DNA of 8,535 bases from Deltaproteobacteria bacterium (GCA_003513855.1 DOTC01000200.1:1-8535), one strand, 5' to 3'; counted from the stretch's first letter, positions 1 through 6,237 are shown. The notes: generated from the letters alone by a model not told the origin. A program made the numbers and translations.

Positions 1-45
1 CGTTCTCCTGTCCCTTCCTGTCCTCTCCTGTCACTTCCTGTCCAT
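1..45. repeat. 10-bp tandem repeat, about four units
   Basis: Four consecutive units share the core TCCTG followed by TC, with CCTG recurring exactly every 10 bases at positions 7, 17, 27 and 37. Alternate units resemble each other more (TCTCCTG versus CTTCCTG), so a 20-bp higher period is also visible. The array is cut by the window's left edge, so its true length is unknown. It has no start or stop signals of its own. It could be a microsatellite-like tract or the tail of a repetitive coding region. Confidence 0.6.
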
Positions 46-95
46 TCGGCGGAGGGCCTAAACGGTTGAAATCCTTGTATTTCAAATATATTTAT

Positions 96-145
96 TGCAT
101 CTTCTAAGCAGCGGGTCGGGGGTTCGAGTCCTCCCAGGCGCGCCA
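96..145 (+). repeat. tRNA 3'-end relic, copy 1 (Arg-UCU-like anticodon loop)
   Basis: This is the 3' half of a tRNA: an anticodon loop reading CTTCTAA (anticodon TCT, as in tRNA-Arg), the arm GCAGC, a five-base variable loop, a T arm containing GGTTCGAGTCC, and a terminal CCA. The acceptor 5' strand and the D arm are absent; AT-rich unrelated sequence precedes it. The last 40 bases (106-145) are identical to the 3' end of the tRNA-like gene at 2069-2108 and differ at two positions from 6376-6415. It cannot make a complete tRNA. It is either a decayed gene or an attachment-site-like duplication of a tRNA 3' end. Confidence 0.7.
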
Positions 146-204
146 ACTTTCCTTTTGCATATCAAGCAATTGCGGACTCTACCTTATCAGAAGGTTCCTC
201 GTGA

Positions 205-241
205 GAGGCCGTTGTTTGCACGGGGTTTGCAGTCCGTACGG
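205..241 (+). repeat. GTTTGC dispersed repeat, copy 1
   Basis: The core GTTTGCACGGGGTTTGC (214-230) is a pair of GTTTGC words 11 bases apart. It is followed by GTCCGTACGG, which can fold back weakly. The same core occurs at 2177-2193, at 2694-2710 (one base changed) and inverted at 6249-6265. The spacer between the tRNA relic and this core (146-204) also resembles the matching spacer of copy 2, for example the shared word TATCAAGC. Relic, spacer and core therefore look like parts of one composite unit of about 140 bp. Confidence 0.75.
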
Positions 242-304
242 CTTTCCCATCAAATCTTCCCCCCATCACAATTCGGCCCGAAGAGCATTAGCGCCCCTCG
301 GACC

Positions 305-505
305 GATTTGAGGGGGGCAGGTCAGATAGACGTGTCCCTGATGAACCGCTACCTTTATTACGATATGGAGAGCGGCAAGCTGCTGCTAGAAGCGGGGCAG
401 TCCTTTGCGGAGGCGACCATCTTTGAAGAGGGGAAATTCCCCGTCCGCGGGAACCAGATCCGGATCCTCAAGGCGGATGCTTTCCTCAGTGCACTTGGTC
501 TCTGA
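305..505 (+). pseudogene. remnant of an FAD-linked oxidase (FAD_binding_4-like)
   Basis: The frame ending at the TGA at 503-505 has good coding character and reads RGAGQIDVSLMNR, then YYDMESGKLLLEAGQSFAEA. This resembles the start of the FAD-binding domain of sugar-lactone or decaprenyl-phosphoribose oxidases: RGxGxS(Y), a short gap, (I)DxSxMNRxxxxDxxxGxLxxEAGxSxxE. The usual SYGD segment after RGAG is missing, and the text after the EAGQS motif soon stops matching. No ribosome site or credible start lies upstream; instead there is repeat sequence. I infer a fragment of a once longer gene with internal loss. The family assignment is by eye and moderate at best. A short unrelated protein is the alternative. 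Confidence 0.4.
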
Positions 506-672
506 CATTCCATCGGCTTCCGCCCAGGGGGCTGTCCTTCCCAATCTTCCAACTCCCTGCGCAAATGAGAACATGGGATCGATCCCCTTTGTTGGCAATC
601 TCCCCGCAAGGAAGAACGCGTCTTCCTTGAAGTTCACGATCATGGGGGCAGCCGTGACCTCAGCCAGGAGGG
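506..672. other. no supported gene
   Basis: A minus-strand frame stays open here and begins with a TTG at 682 that overlaps the stop of the Fe-S gene. I recognise no motif in it, its putative ribosome site touches the start codon, and the frame runs on antisense to the FAD-oxidase remnant. No clear terminator hairpin for the upstream operon is visible either. Confidence 0.4.
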
Positions 673-1143
673 CTAGAGCCAATCCTCCTGCAGGACCTCG
701 CCCTTAAGGCTCGCAACCATGCACCGCACGGGCACCTTGCGGCTGCTTCCCCGAAGAGCCTCGGTCGCCAGCGCGACCAGCCCGTGGCAGCAGGGGACCT
801 GCATGATCAGGACCGTCAACGTGTTGATCCGGGCCTTCTCGAACAAGGCCTTGATCTTGGCGACGTAGGCCTCCTGTCCTCCGTCCAGCTTCGGACAGGC
901 GATCGCCAGCCCCTTCCCCTTGAGGTGCTCGTTGTGGAAATTGCCCATGGCGAACGCTGCGCAGTCGGCCGCCAGGAGAACGTCCGCCCCCTGGAAGTAC
1001 GGCGCCTCCGGAGAGACCAGGTGCAGCTGAATCGGCCACTGCCGCAACTGCGAGGCAATCCGGACCTCCGCCCCTCCCTCGGGGGTGTCCTCCTGCTGGA
1101 ACTCAAGCATCCGGGAACCTGGACAACCGCAAAATTCGCTCAT
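673..1143 (-). CDS. iron-sulfur-type cysteine protein, second gene of the hemerythrin operon
   Basis: The 156-residue protein has seven cysteines: an N-terminal CGCPGSR motif (C5, C7), C61 in a LLAADCAAF segment, C83 in AIACPKLD, a C118-C119 pair in VPCCHG, and C141. This pattern (AADC, ACPKLD, PCCxG) is typical of a family of short proteins related to the C-terminal half of 4Fe-4S ferredoxin-like proteins of anaerobes; their exact reaction is not known to me. The cysteines suggest a metal or Fe-S centre. The start is supported by GGAGGT six to seven bases before ATG. The ATG overlaps the hemerythrin stop as ATGA (1140-1143), a classic sign of translational coupling. No signal peptide or membrane helix is seen, so it is probably cytoplasmic. 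Pairing with a hemerythrin suggests a shared redox or nitrosative-stress role (inference). Confidence 0.85.
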   Translation of the reverse strand: MSEFCGCPGSRMLEFQQEDTPEGGAEVRIASQLRQWPIQLHLVSPEAPYFQGADVLLAADCAAFAMGNFHNEHLKGKGLAIACPKLDGGQEAYVAKIKALFEKARINTLTVLIMQVPCCHGLVALATEALRGSSRKVPVRCMVASLKGEVLQEDWL

Positions 1144-1943
1144 CGAACCACCTCCGCCTTTGCATCGAGATATCGTGCTTCCAGACCCGCCACGAAGGCT
1201 TCGTACCGCTGCCCCGCCTCGAGAAATGTTTCGTCCACCGCCCCGAACCTCGCGAAGAGCTCGCCCACCTGGCGGGTGGTCAGGTTCCGGTCCATCCAGG
1301 GGTACAGGATCTCGTCCTCCTTCCGGATATGCTCCGTCAGGATCTCCCCGTACTCCGAGAAGTTCCTCGAGACCTCACCCGCGTCGCGACGCCCGAGCGC
1401 GTCGAGAACGCCCTGCACGCAGACCCTGCCCCGGCGGTGGTCTTCGAGCATCACCTGGAGGATCTCCAGCCCCTCGTCGAAACAGGCGAAGAGAAGGTCT
1501 TCCTCCTTCGCGTGGTGGAACCGGTCCGCGTAGGAGCGGATGAAGTCCACCGCGTCGAGGATACGCTCGCGTCCCTCGCCGGACTCCACATCGAGCCCCG
1601 CGGTCAGCGCCGGGATGAGGGCGACGAAGCGCAGGATCCGTCGGTGCTCCTCCACCAGCATCTTCATCGGCGGCGAATAGGAGACCTTACTGGCCCCGGC
1701 CGCGCGATCTCTTCCCGACCGCGGGATCGCCACCGCCTGGCCGGGGGCCACGACTGCCGCGATCCTGCCCATCAGCTCCTCCTCGTCCCCGGGGGAGAGG
1801 TTGTGGATCTCGACGATGTCGCGCAACAGGCAGGTGCCCACGCTGCACGGGACGCATCCGATGGCGTAGTCCTCGAGGATCGTCCCGAGCGCCGGGAACC
1901 GGCCGATCAAATCCTTGATGGGGCTTTGCAGGAATCGCTCCAT
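1140..1943 (-). CDS. hemerythrin-domain protein with cysteine-rich N-terminal domain (RIC/YtfE-like)
   Basis: The protein has 267 residues. Residues 1-65 resemble the small DUF1858/ScdA_N type domain: SPIKDLIGRFPALGTILEDY followed by cysteines C30, C33 and C38. Residues 90-225 form a hemerythrin HHE domain with candidate di-iron ligands H100 (EEHRRI), H143/H144 with E147/E148 (HHAKEED), H169 (EDHRRG), H205 and E209 (EHIRKEDE). Proteins of this build bind di-iron and are linked to nitric oxide or oxygen sensing and Fe-S centre repair. An ATG at 1970 would add nine residues, but it has no ribosome site and lies upstream of the predicted transcript start. The ATG at 1943 has AAGGAGG four bases before it and is preferred. 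The Fe-S gene downstream overlaps by four bases, so the two are one operon. The function in repair or sensing is inferred from family and context. Confidence 0.9.
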   Translation of the reverse strand: MERFLQSPIKDLIGRFPALGTILEDYAIGCVPCSVGTCLLRDIVEIHNLSPGDEEELMGRIAAVVAPGQAVAIPRSGRDRAAGASKVSYSPPMKMLVEEHRRILRFVALIPALTAGLDVESGEGRERILDAVDFIRSYADRFHHAKEEDLLFACFDEGLEILQVMLEDHRRGRVCVQGVLDALGRRDAGEVSRNFSEYGEILTEHIRKEDEILYPWMDRNLTTRQVGELFARFGAVDETFLEAGQRYEAFVAGLEARYLDAKAEVVR

Positions 1944-1970
1944 GGGGCCTCCTTCTCCGTTTGGCCCCAT
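1942..1970 (-). promoter_or_regulatory. inverted repeat spanning ribosome site and start codon
   Basis: ATGGGGCC (1942-1949) and GGCCCCAT (1963-1970) are a perfect 8-bp inverted repeat with a 13-base spacer. On the minus strand the second arm includes the first two bases of the hemerythrin start codon, and the spacer plus arm carries the AGGAGG ribosome site. If a transcript started upstream of 1970 it could fold and hide the start codon. With the start predicted near 1962 the first arm would be DNA only, and the repeat could instead be an operator. Confidence 0.45.
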
Positions 1971-2010
1971 TGTCCTCGAGGACGCGCGGCGTGTCCTTGA
2001 CCGGGATCAA
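1962..2010 (-). promoter_or_regulatory. FNR/DNR-type activated promoter for the hemerythrin operon
   Basis: TTGACCGGGATCAA at 1997-2010 matches the FNR/DNR half sites TTGAT-N4-ATCAA at nine of ten bases. On the minus strand GACAAT (1974-1969) is a four-of-six match to the -10 hexamer and predicts a start near 1962. The centre of the box then falls at -41.5, the position of class II FNR/CRP activation. No good -35 hexamer is needed in that layout. A 12-bp palindrome (1972-1983) overlaps the -10. Activation by a CRP/FNR-family regulator that senses oxygen or nitric oxide is inferred, and it suits a hemerythrin gene. Confidence 0.6.
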
Positions 2011-2030
2011 GCCGTTGGTACCCCCCGGAC

Positions 2031-2108
2031 GCGCCCTTAGCTAAAGCCGGATAGAGCACTTGCTTCCCAAGCAGCGGGTCGGGGGTTCGAGTCCTCCCAG
2101 GCGCGCCA
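2031..2108 (+). tRNA. tRNA-like gene, anticodon CCC (Gly by code), probably degenerate
   Basis: All arms can be laid out over 78 bases: acceptor GCGCCCT (2031-2037), D arm GCTA/GAGC, anticodon loop TTCCCAA (2064-2070) with anticodon CCC, variable loop GGGTC, T arm GGGGG-TTCGAGT-CCTCC, acceptor 3' strand CAGGCGC, G73 and an encoded CCA. Pairing is imperfect: positions 6 and 7 of the acceptor, the last D-stem pair (A-G), and the first anticodon pair (C-C) fail, and the second anticodon pair is U-G. The backbone looks more like tRNA-Arg than a usual tRNA-Gly. Relics at 96-145 and 6355-6415 share the same odd acceptor 3' strand. I suspect a pseudo-tRNA or a mobile tRNA-like unit, but a working gene is not excluded. 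Confidence 0.5.
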
Positions 2109-2333
2109 TAATCTTCCTTCAGTATCAAGCGCTTCCCGGACACAACATACAAAGAAGATCCGCAGGAACCCCGGTTGTTTGCACGGGGTTTGCTGTCCGT
2201 GCGGTTCACCAAAATGACGCGTAACTCCCCCCAAGCGAAACGCAGTCACCGAGAGGGCAATCTAAAATGATAAGAAGCGGTAACCCGTAAACAGACCCGA
2301 ACCTGTCCCGAGGGACAAGAAAGGAAAATAATC
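2109..2333. other. intergenic stretch with repeat and upstream region of the cyclase remnant
   Basis: This stretch contains a GTTTGC repeat (copy 2) near its middle and then about 130 bases leading to the cyclase remnant. A TAAAAT hexamer occurs at about 2262, but no matching -35 sits 17 bases before it. An AAGGA ribosome site precedes the ATG at 2334. Minus-strand frames crossing it encode antisense-tRNA-type peptides and are not genes. Confidence 0.5.
2172..2204 (+). repeat. GTTTGC dispersed repeat, copy 2
   Basis: The core at 2177-2193 is identical to copy 1 over all 17 bases. The following GTCCGTGCGG differs from copy 1 at one base. It lies 63 bases downstream of the tRNA-like CCA, almost the same spacing and orientation as copy 1 behind its tRNA relic. 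Confidence 0.75.
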
Positions 2334-2532
2334 ATGCCACAACATTCACTGATCGACATTGCCAAAGCCCCGAACATCGCCTACGGCAAAAAGGACTGGG
2401 ATGCCGTCAGGGCTTCGGTCACACCCGGCGTGTATGATCGTTGAGATCGGAGACGGAAAAGTAAAGTCGATGCGCCATTACTTCGACATGGCGACGTTGA
2501 TGCAGCAGCTTGGGATTTCGAAGGCCGCCTGA
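2334..2532 (+). pseudogene. ester cyclase / SnoaL-like protein, internally deleted
   Basis: The start at 2334 has an AAGGA ribosome site and reads MPQHSLIDIAKAPNIAYGKK, then DWDAVRASVTPGVYD before a TGA at 2442. In another frame, from 2434, the text continues IVEIGDGKVKSMRHYFDMAT and ends at 2530-2532. These are the N- and C-terminal ends of the small SnoaL-like ester cyclases (about 130-140 residues). Together they give only about 68 residues, so some 70 central residues are missing, with a frameshift at the join near 2434-2442. The central part of the domain is lost, so the product cannot fold or act normally. Codons look undecayed, which suggests a recent deletion. A terminator follows at 2571. 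Confidence 0.8.
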
Positions 2533-2570
2533 TCCGAGTCGGCGTTCCCCTCAGGTTGTTGCCTGTCGCA

Positions 2571-2601
2571 GGAGACGGGGATGGAACCCCGACTCCTTTT
2601 T
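2571..2601 (+). terminator. intrinsic terminator after the cyclase remnant
   Basis: GGAGACGGGG and CCCCGACTCC form a 10-bp stem with one A-A mismatch around the loop ATGGAA, followed directly by TTTTT. It lies 38 bases after the cyclase stop and fits a rho-independent terminator. Confidence 0.75.
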
Positions 2602-2633
2602 CGTTTGATGAGTTACACACTGTCAGATGGAAG

Positions 2634-2713
2634 GGGGTTTCCCCCGCCAACACCCTATCCGGGAAACCCCTTTTCACCCCGAAAATGGCGGTTGTTTGCG
2701 CGGGGTTTGCGGT
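2634..2713 (+). repeat. GTTTGC dispersed repeat, copy 3 (long form)
   Basis: The core at 2694-2710 reads GTTTGCGCGGGGTTTGC. About 60 bases upstream of it (GGGGTTTCC, CAACACC, TTTCAC, CCGAAAA words) are shared with the inverted copy at 6247-6327. The right end touches the stop codon (2713-2715) of the minus-strand DUF4136 gene. No tRNA relic is attached to this copy. Confidence 0.7.
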
Positions 2714-3177
2714 TACTTTGGCGGGAAATGCGAAAGAATCCCCTGTACCGCATCCTTCAGGTCGCTCGAAGCCGCATCGGTGTCGATGGTGCCGAATGCC
2801 GTCCCACGCCAGACCAATTCCCTGTTCTCGGTTTTGTAGATGCTCAAGTTCAGCATCCGGAGCCGATAGCCGCTCTGTCTGTTGTAAATGTCGGATTCGT
2901 AATTCACCGTTATCACGAGATCGGACGGCTCGGAAACCTTGGTGAAGCCTTTCTGTGCGAGGATTGGATCCGCAAGATCCTGCACATTTGTTTCAAGCAG
3001 GTGGTCCGGCTGGTACAAGGACGAAGAAGGGGCCCACGCATAACTCTTCTGATCCGCGAATTTGGTCTTCGTGTCGTAGGAATATTTGATCGTTGTTGCA
3101 CACCCCGTCATGATCAGGACTGACAAAAAGATTGTCGCTATCATTGCCCAGCGTTCTTTTCCTCTGAATACGCTCAT
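2713..3177 (-). CDS. DUF4136-family lipoprotein
   Basis: The protein has 154 residues. Residues 1-26 are a lipoprotein signal: basic N-end (FRGKERW), hydrophobic core, and a lipobox ending LIMTGC, with Cys26 as the lipid-modified residue. The mature part has the DUF4136 layout: KYSYDTKTKFADQKSYAWAP near the start, a DPILAQKGF segment, LVITVNYE, and the usual short end ILSHFPPK. The family is of envelope lipoproteins with no assigned reaction. An upstream in-frame ATG at 3210 would add 11 residues before the signal peptide. The ATG at 3177 has AGGAGGT about six bases ahead of it and is chosen. The gene stands alone on its strand; its stop codon abuts repeat copy 3. The likely location is the outer membrane, periplasmic face. 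Confidence 0.9.
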   Translation of the reverse strand: MSVFRGKERWAMIATIFLSVLIMTGCATTIKYSYDTKTKFADQKSYAWAPSSSLYQPDHLLETNVQDLADPILAQKGFTKVSEPSDLVITVNYESDIYNRQSGYRLRMLNLSIYKTENRELVWRGTAFGTIDTDAASSDLKDAVQGILSHFPPK

Positions 3178-3490
3178 CAGGATACCTCCTGCGCAATGAT
3201 GATCGGACAATTGCAGATGTTACCCTGTCGATTCTGACGAAAAGAGCGTATCGAAATACCCTGATCGTGGCAATAGAATACTCCCCCATTCCCTCCCTCC
3301 CTCGTTGAGCGCCATGCTCCTGGGTGTGCGACGCCACAGGTTCCGGCCCTCCTCAACGTGTCCCCGGTCCCGTCAGAAGCTGATCCCCAACCCGCCCGCC
3401 CGTCCGCTCACGTTTCGGCCGGAGCGATATCTGCCCATCAGGCGGACGCGCGTGACCCAGGTGTCCCAAGCCCCGGTTAACTGGCCTGGT
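3178..3490. other. intergenic stretch, possible outer-membrane protein end
   Basis: The part next to 3178 must hold the promoter of the DUF4136 gene, but I see no strong hexamer pair. On the minus strand a 43-codon open frame (3504 to 3373, closed by TGA, with a TGA just upstream) ends GLGISF, with alternating basic and aromatic residues. A terminal phenylalanine is typical of outer-membrane beta-barrels, so this may be the end of a lost barrel gene. The evidence is thin. A pyrimidine-rich run (CCCTCCCTCCCTC) lies near 3290-3303. Confidence 0.25.
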
Positions 3491-3491
3491 A

Positions 3492-3764
3492 ATGGTTTGC
3501 TTCCTCATCGTATCCTCATTTGCCACGACATACACCACGATTAACATTTCCAACAATCCCGACTTTTATGATGTTTCATTCCAAATCAACGCTTCCGGCC
3601 AGGTGGTCTGGAGTGGACAAAGTCTCGATCTTTATACGGTCTTACTTTACGACCCTATCAGTGGCGTCAGAGAAATCCACAAAACGTTAATCCTTTATTT
3701 TTTCATTAAAATGGCCGATAAGAGTTTTGTTATCTTTTTATCCTCCCTTAGGGGGGCAATATGA
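3492..3764 (+). pseudogene. propeller-blade fragment (QINASGQVVW-type repeat)
   Basis: This 90-residue frame carries one clear repeat unit at about residues 18-60: ISNNPDFYDVSFQINASGQV, then VWSG and LYTVLLYDPISG. The unit resembles the repeated blades (QINxxGQVVWxG ... IYLYD) of large secreted beta-propeller proteins, where many copies are normal. Only one is present here, the N-end (MVCFLIVSSFATT) is not a convincing signal peptide, and no ribosome site precedes 3492. I read it as a relic of a larger gene. Its TGA overlaps the ATG of the next gene as ATGA, which could couple translation but may be chance. Local base composition is much richer in A and T than the flanks. A functional small protein is the less likely alternative. 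Confidence 0.5.
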
Positions 3765-6130
3765 AGAAACATATTTTTGTAAAATATTTTTCGTGTGTTG
3801 CAATTTTTGTTTTATCAGCATGTGGGGGCGGAGGAGGAGGCGGATCAGAACAATCCCTCTATCAAATTCCGTATACCGGGATTTCCACAGCAGCCCTGAT
3901 CACCGAAAACAACGCGGAGGCACTCGTACTGGGTTCCTTTCTTGGTCCACCGGTATTGACGGGGGGTGTCGTCCCATTGCGTGAGGGATCCGACGTTTCC
4001 ATGTCCAACCGCCGATGGAATTCCACCCCCGGTCTCGTACGGGAAACGATTCTGAACGGACTCGAGCGGAGCATCGAACGTTTTGATCCGGAGTCTGCTT
4101 CTCCCATGGAGTCGACGGTTGCTCGACCCTCGGCGACGGAGGAATGGACAGAGCAGGGCCTTTGCGGAGGAACCGCTTCCTACAGCGTCACGGTAAACGA
4201 AGGCACAGGGGATATAATCGGAAACATCACATTCGCGGACTACAACGATTGCGAGTCCGTCATGACCGGTTCGGCGAGTATCTCGGGGAATATCGATCCG
4301 GCAATGCTTTCTTACAGATGGGTGAATCTGCATATTGGCATCATCACCGTGGTTTCCGCCGGGGAATCCCTTTCCTTGAGCGGCACGATGGAAAGCGATT
4401 GGCAGGTCTTTCCGATGACCGTCACGTTGAACTTGAGAATCCGGGATGACGGAACGGGCGGGGTGTTCTGGTACGAGGATTACGTCACGACCGATGGGAT
4501 GTCCGGTCCCTACACGGAAATGACGATTGCAGGGAAATATTATGACCCGGCGTACGGGTTCGTGGTTCTTTCGACCGACAACCCCTTTCACACCGACATG
4601 GCCGGGACCTGGCCGTTCGAAGGTATCCTCCGGGCAGCGGGCGGATCGGCTTCGACGGCATGGCTGATCGCCGTCGACTCCTTCCTCTACCGGGTCGAGG
4701 CGGACACCGATGGAGACGACGCCCCGGAGTTCGTAGGACAGAACCTTCACTGGCCGGGTGCGAACCGGGAACCCGTCTCCGATGGGACGGTCGATCAATA
4801 CGGAAACGTCGGGTGTCCGGTGAACCTGGTCGGATCGGGGTTCGACGCTGACGGCGACACCCTGGCCTACTCGTGGCAGATCGTGTCGGCACCCGCGGGA
4901 AGCACCGCGGTCCTATCCGGGGACACGTCGGCCCAGCCCTCCTTCTTCCCCGATCTCCAGGGAGAGTATCTGTTCGAAGTCGTCGTAAGCGACGGATACG
5001 CCGACTCCCGGGTATCGTTGGGGCCCCTTGCTGTGGGAGGAGGCCGGTTCTGCTCCGGAAACGGGTCCGGGCTCGTCCCTGTTGGCTCCCAGGGAACCGG
5101 AGTTGCCATTGGCGATGTGAACGGGGACGGGCGCAACGACATCGCGTTTGTCACCGGGTATTCCGATTCCCCGGACAACGACGGGAAACTGTTCGTCCTG
5201 CAGCAGGACACCTCCGGGGGGATGTCCTCTCCCATCCGGTACGATCTGCCCTCGAGTTTTTCCAACTGGCCTGCCTCGGTGGCCGTTGGCGATCTCAATC
5301 ACGACGGGAGGAACGACCTTGCCGTCGGTATCGATAGGTACGGCATCCAGATTTTTCTCCAGAACTCCCTGGGCGGGCTGGACCCTTCGTCATTGCTCTC
5401 CGCATGGGACTCGTCGAATGTCCGGATCGCGGATCTGAACAATGACGGACGGGATGACCTCGCGGGGATCGCCTGGGGGAGCAACACCGCCACGGTGTGG
5501 TACCAGGATGTCGCCGGATCCCTCGGCTCCCCTGTGACCTACGACGTCAACCACGGCGGGAACGACGACCTGGAACTCGAAGATCTGAACAACGATGGCC
5601 GGAAGGACATGGTTGTCATGAGCGGCCAGGGATTGTACGACAATTTCGGGGTTCTCCTGCAGAATGCCACCGGAGGACTATTCCCTCCCGTGTACTATGA
5701 CCTCGGGGACTCCTCCCTTTCCTACGGCCTGGCGACGGCAGACCTGACCGGAGACGGCCGGAGGGACGTGGCCTTGAGCCACCTCGGGTGGATCAGCGTC
5801 TTCCCGCAGAACGATTCCGGAATGCTCGATCCCCCGGTCGGGTATCCGTTCTTCGAAGGCGGATCGGGAGACGTTTCCGCCGGGGATTTCGACTCCGACG
5901 GGCGAACCGACCTGGCGGGGGGATACGGCGAATCCGGCATCGGCGTATTCTATCAGCGGACTGACGGCACTCTCTTCCCCTTCGACTTCTACAGGCTCCC
6001 CTTGAGCACCGCTGGCGGGTACGGCATCCGGTCCCTGACCGTCGGGGACATCAACGGAGACGGGCGGGACGACGCAGTCGGTGGGCTGTGGGACGGCATC
6101 GTGATTTTCCGCAATACCGGTCGCATGTAA
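3761..6130 (+). CDS. large lipoprotein with seven FG-GAP/VCBS calcium motifs
   Basis: The protein has 789 residues. A signal peptide ends in the lipobox LSAC (Cys21), followed by seven glycines, a flexible tether. Residues 125-310 are a beta-rich domain with two cysteines (C135 region and the NDC segment) that may pair. Residues 335-427 resemble a PKD/cadherin-like domain (VDQYGNVGCPVNLVGSGFDA, then DTLAYSWQIVSAPAGS). From about 450 to the end, seven DxNxDGRxD-type motifs start near residues 452, 511, 558, 608, 661, 709 and 763, spaced 47-59 residues. Such motifs bind calcium in FG-GAP/VCBS blades, and seven suits one closed seven-bladed propeller. It is likely surface- or periplasm-facing and used for binding; the ligand is unknown. 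AGGGGGG four bases before ATG serves as ribosome site. A strong terminator follows. Confidence 0.93.
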   Translation: MKKHIFVKYFSCVAIFVLSACGGGGGGGSEQSLYQIPYTGISTAALITENNAEALVLGSFLGPPVLTGGVVPLREGSDVSMSNRRWNSTPGLVRETILNGLERSIERFDPESASPMESTVARPSATEEWTEQGLCGGTASYSVTVNEGTGDIIGNITFADYNDCESVMTGSASISGNIDPAMLSYRWVNLHIGIITVVSAGESLSLSGTMESDWQVFPMTVTLNLRIRDDGTGGVFWYEDYVTTDGMSGPYTEMTIAGKYYDPAYGFVVLSTDNPFHTDMAGTWPFEGILRAAGGSASTAWLIAVDSFLYRVEADTDGDDAPEFVGQNLHWPGANREPVSDGTVDQYGNVGCPVNLVGSGFDADGDTLAYSWQIVSAPAGSTAVLSGDTSAQPSFFPDLQGEYLFEVVVSDGYADSRVSLGPLAVGGGRFCSGNGSGLVPVGSQGTGVAIGDVNGDGRNDIAFVTGYSDSPDNDGKLFVLQQDTSGGMSSPIRYDLPSSFSNWPASVAVGDLNHDGRNDLAVGIDRYGIQIFLQNSLGGLDPSSLLSAWDSSNVRIADLNNDGRDDLAGIAWGSNTATVWYQDVAGSLGSPVTYDVNHGGNDDLELEDLNNDGRKDMVVMSGQGLYDNFGVLLQNATGGLFPPVYYDLGDSSLSYGLATADLTGDGRRDVALSHLGWISVFPQNDSGMLDPPVGYPFFEGGSGDVSAGDFDSDGRTDLAGGYGESGIGVFYQRTDGTLFPFDFYRLPLSTAGGYGIRSLTVGDINGDGRDDAVGGLWDGIVIFRNTGRM

Positions 6131-6144
6131 ATTGGGTAATTCAA

Positions 6145-6174
6145 GGGGCGGGGCCCTCCCCGCCCTCTTTTTAT
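6145..6174 (+). terminator. intrinsic terminator of the FG-GAP lipoprotein gene
   Basis: GGGCGGGG (6146-6153) and CCCCGCCC (6158-6165) make a perfect 8-bp stem around the loop CCCT, extended by a G-T pair and followed by TTTTT at 6168-6172. It begins 15 bases after the stop codon. Confidence 0.9.
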
Positions 6175-6237
6175 TCTCTCTTTATTCGCCGTCTTGCCCT
6201 TGCATTGATTCTTCTTCTCGGATTTTGGAAGGGAGAG

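Noticed and set aside
784..1533. Long plus-strand open frame opposite the Fe-S and hemerythrin genes
   Set aside because: Shadow of high-GC coding sequence; both minus-strand genes have motifs, ribosome sites and an ATGA overlap.
1907..2249. Minus-strand frames containing TRTPDPLLGKQ and EDSNPRPAAW peptides
   Set aside because: These are translations antisense to the tRNA-like gene and repeat, a well-known annotation artefact.
205..2713. GTTTGC repeats as a CRISPR array
   Set aside because: Copies are hundreds to thousands of bases apart, with no regular spacers and no cas genes.
3845..4798. Long minus-strand open frame opposite the FG-GAP gene
   Set aside because: Low-complexity basic sequence without motifs; the plus-strand protein has a clear lipobox and repeats.
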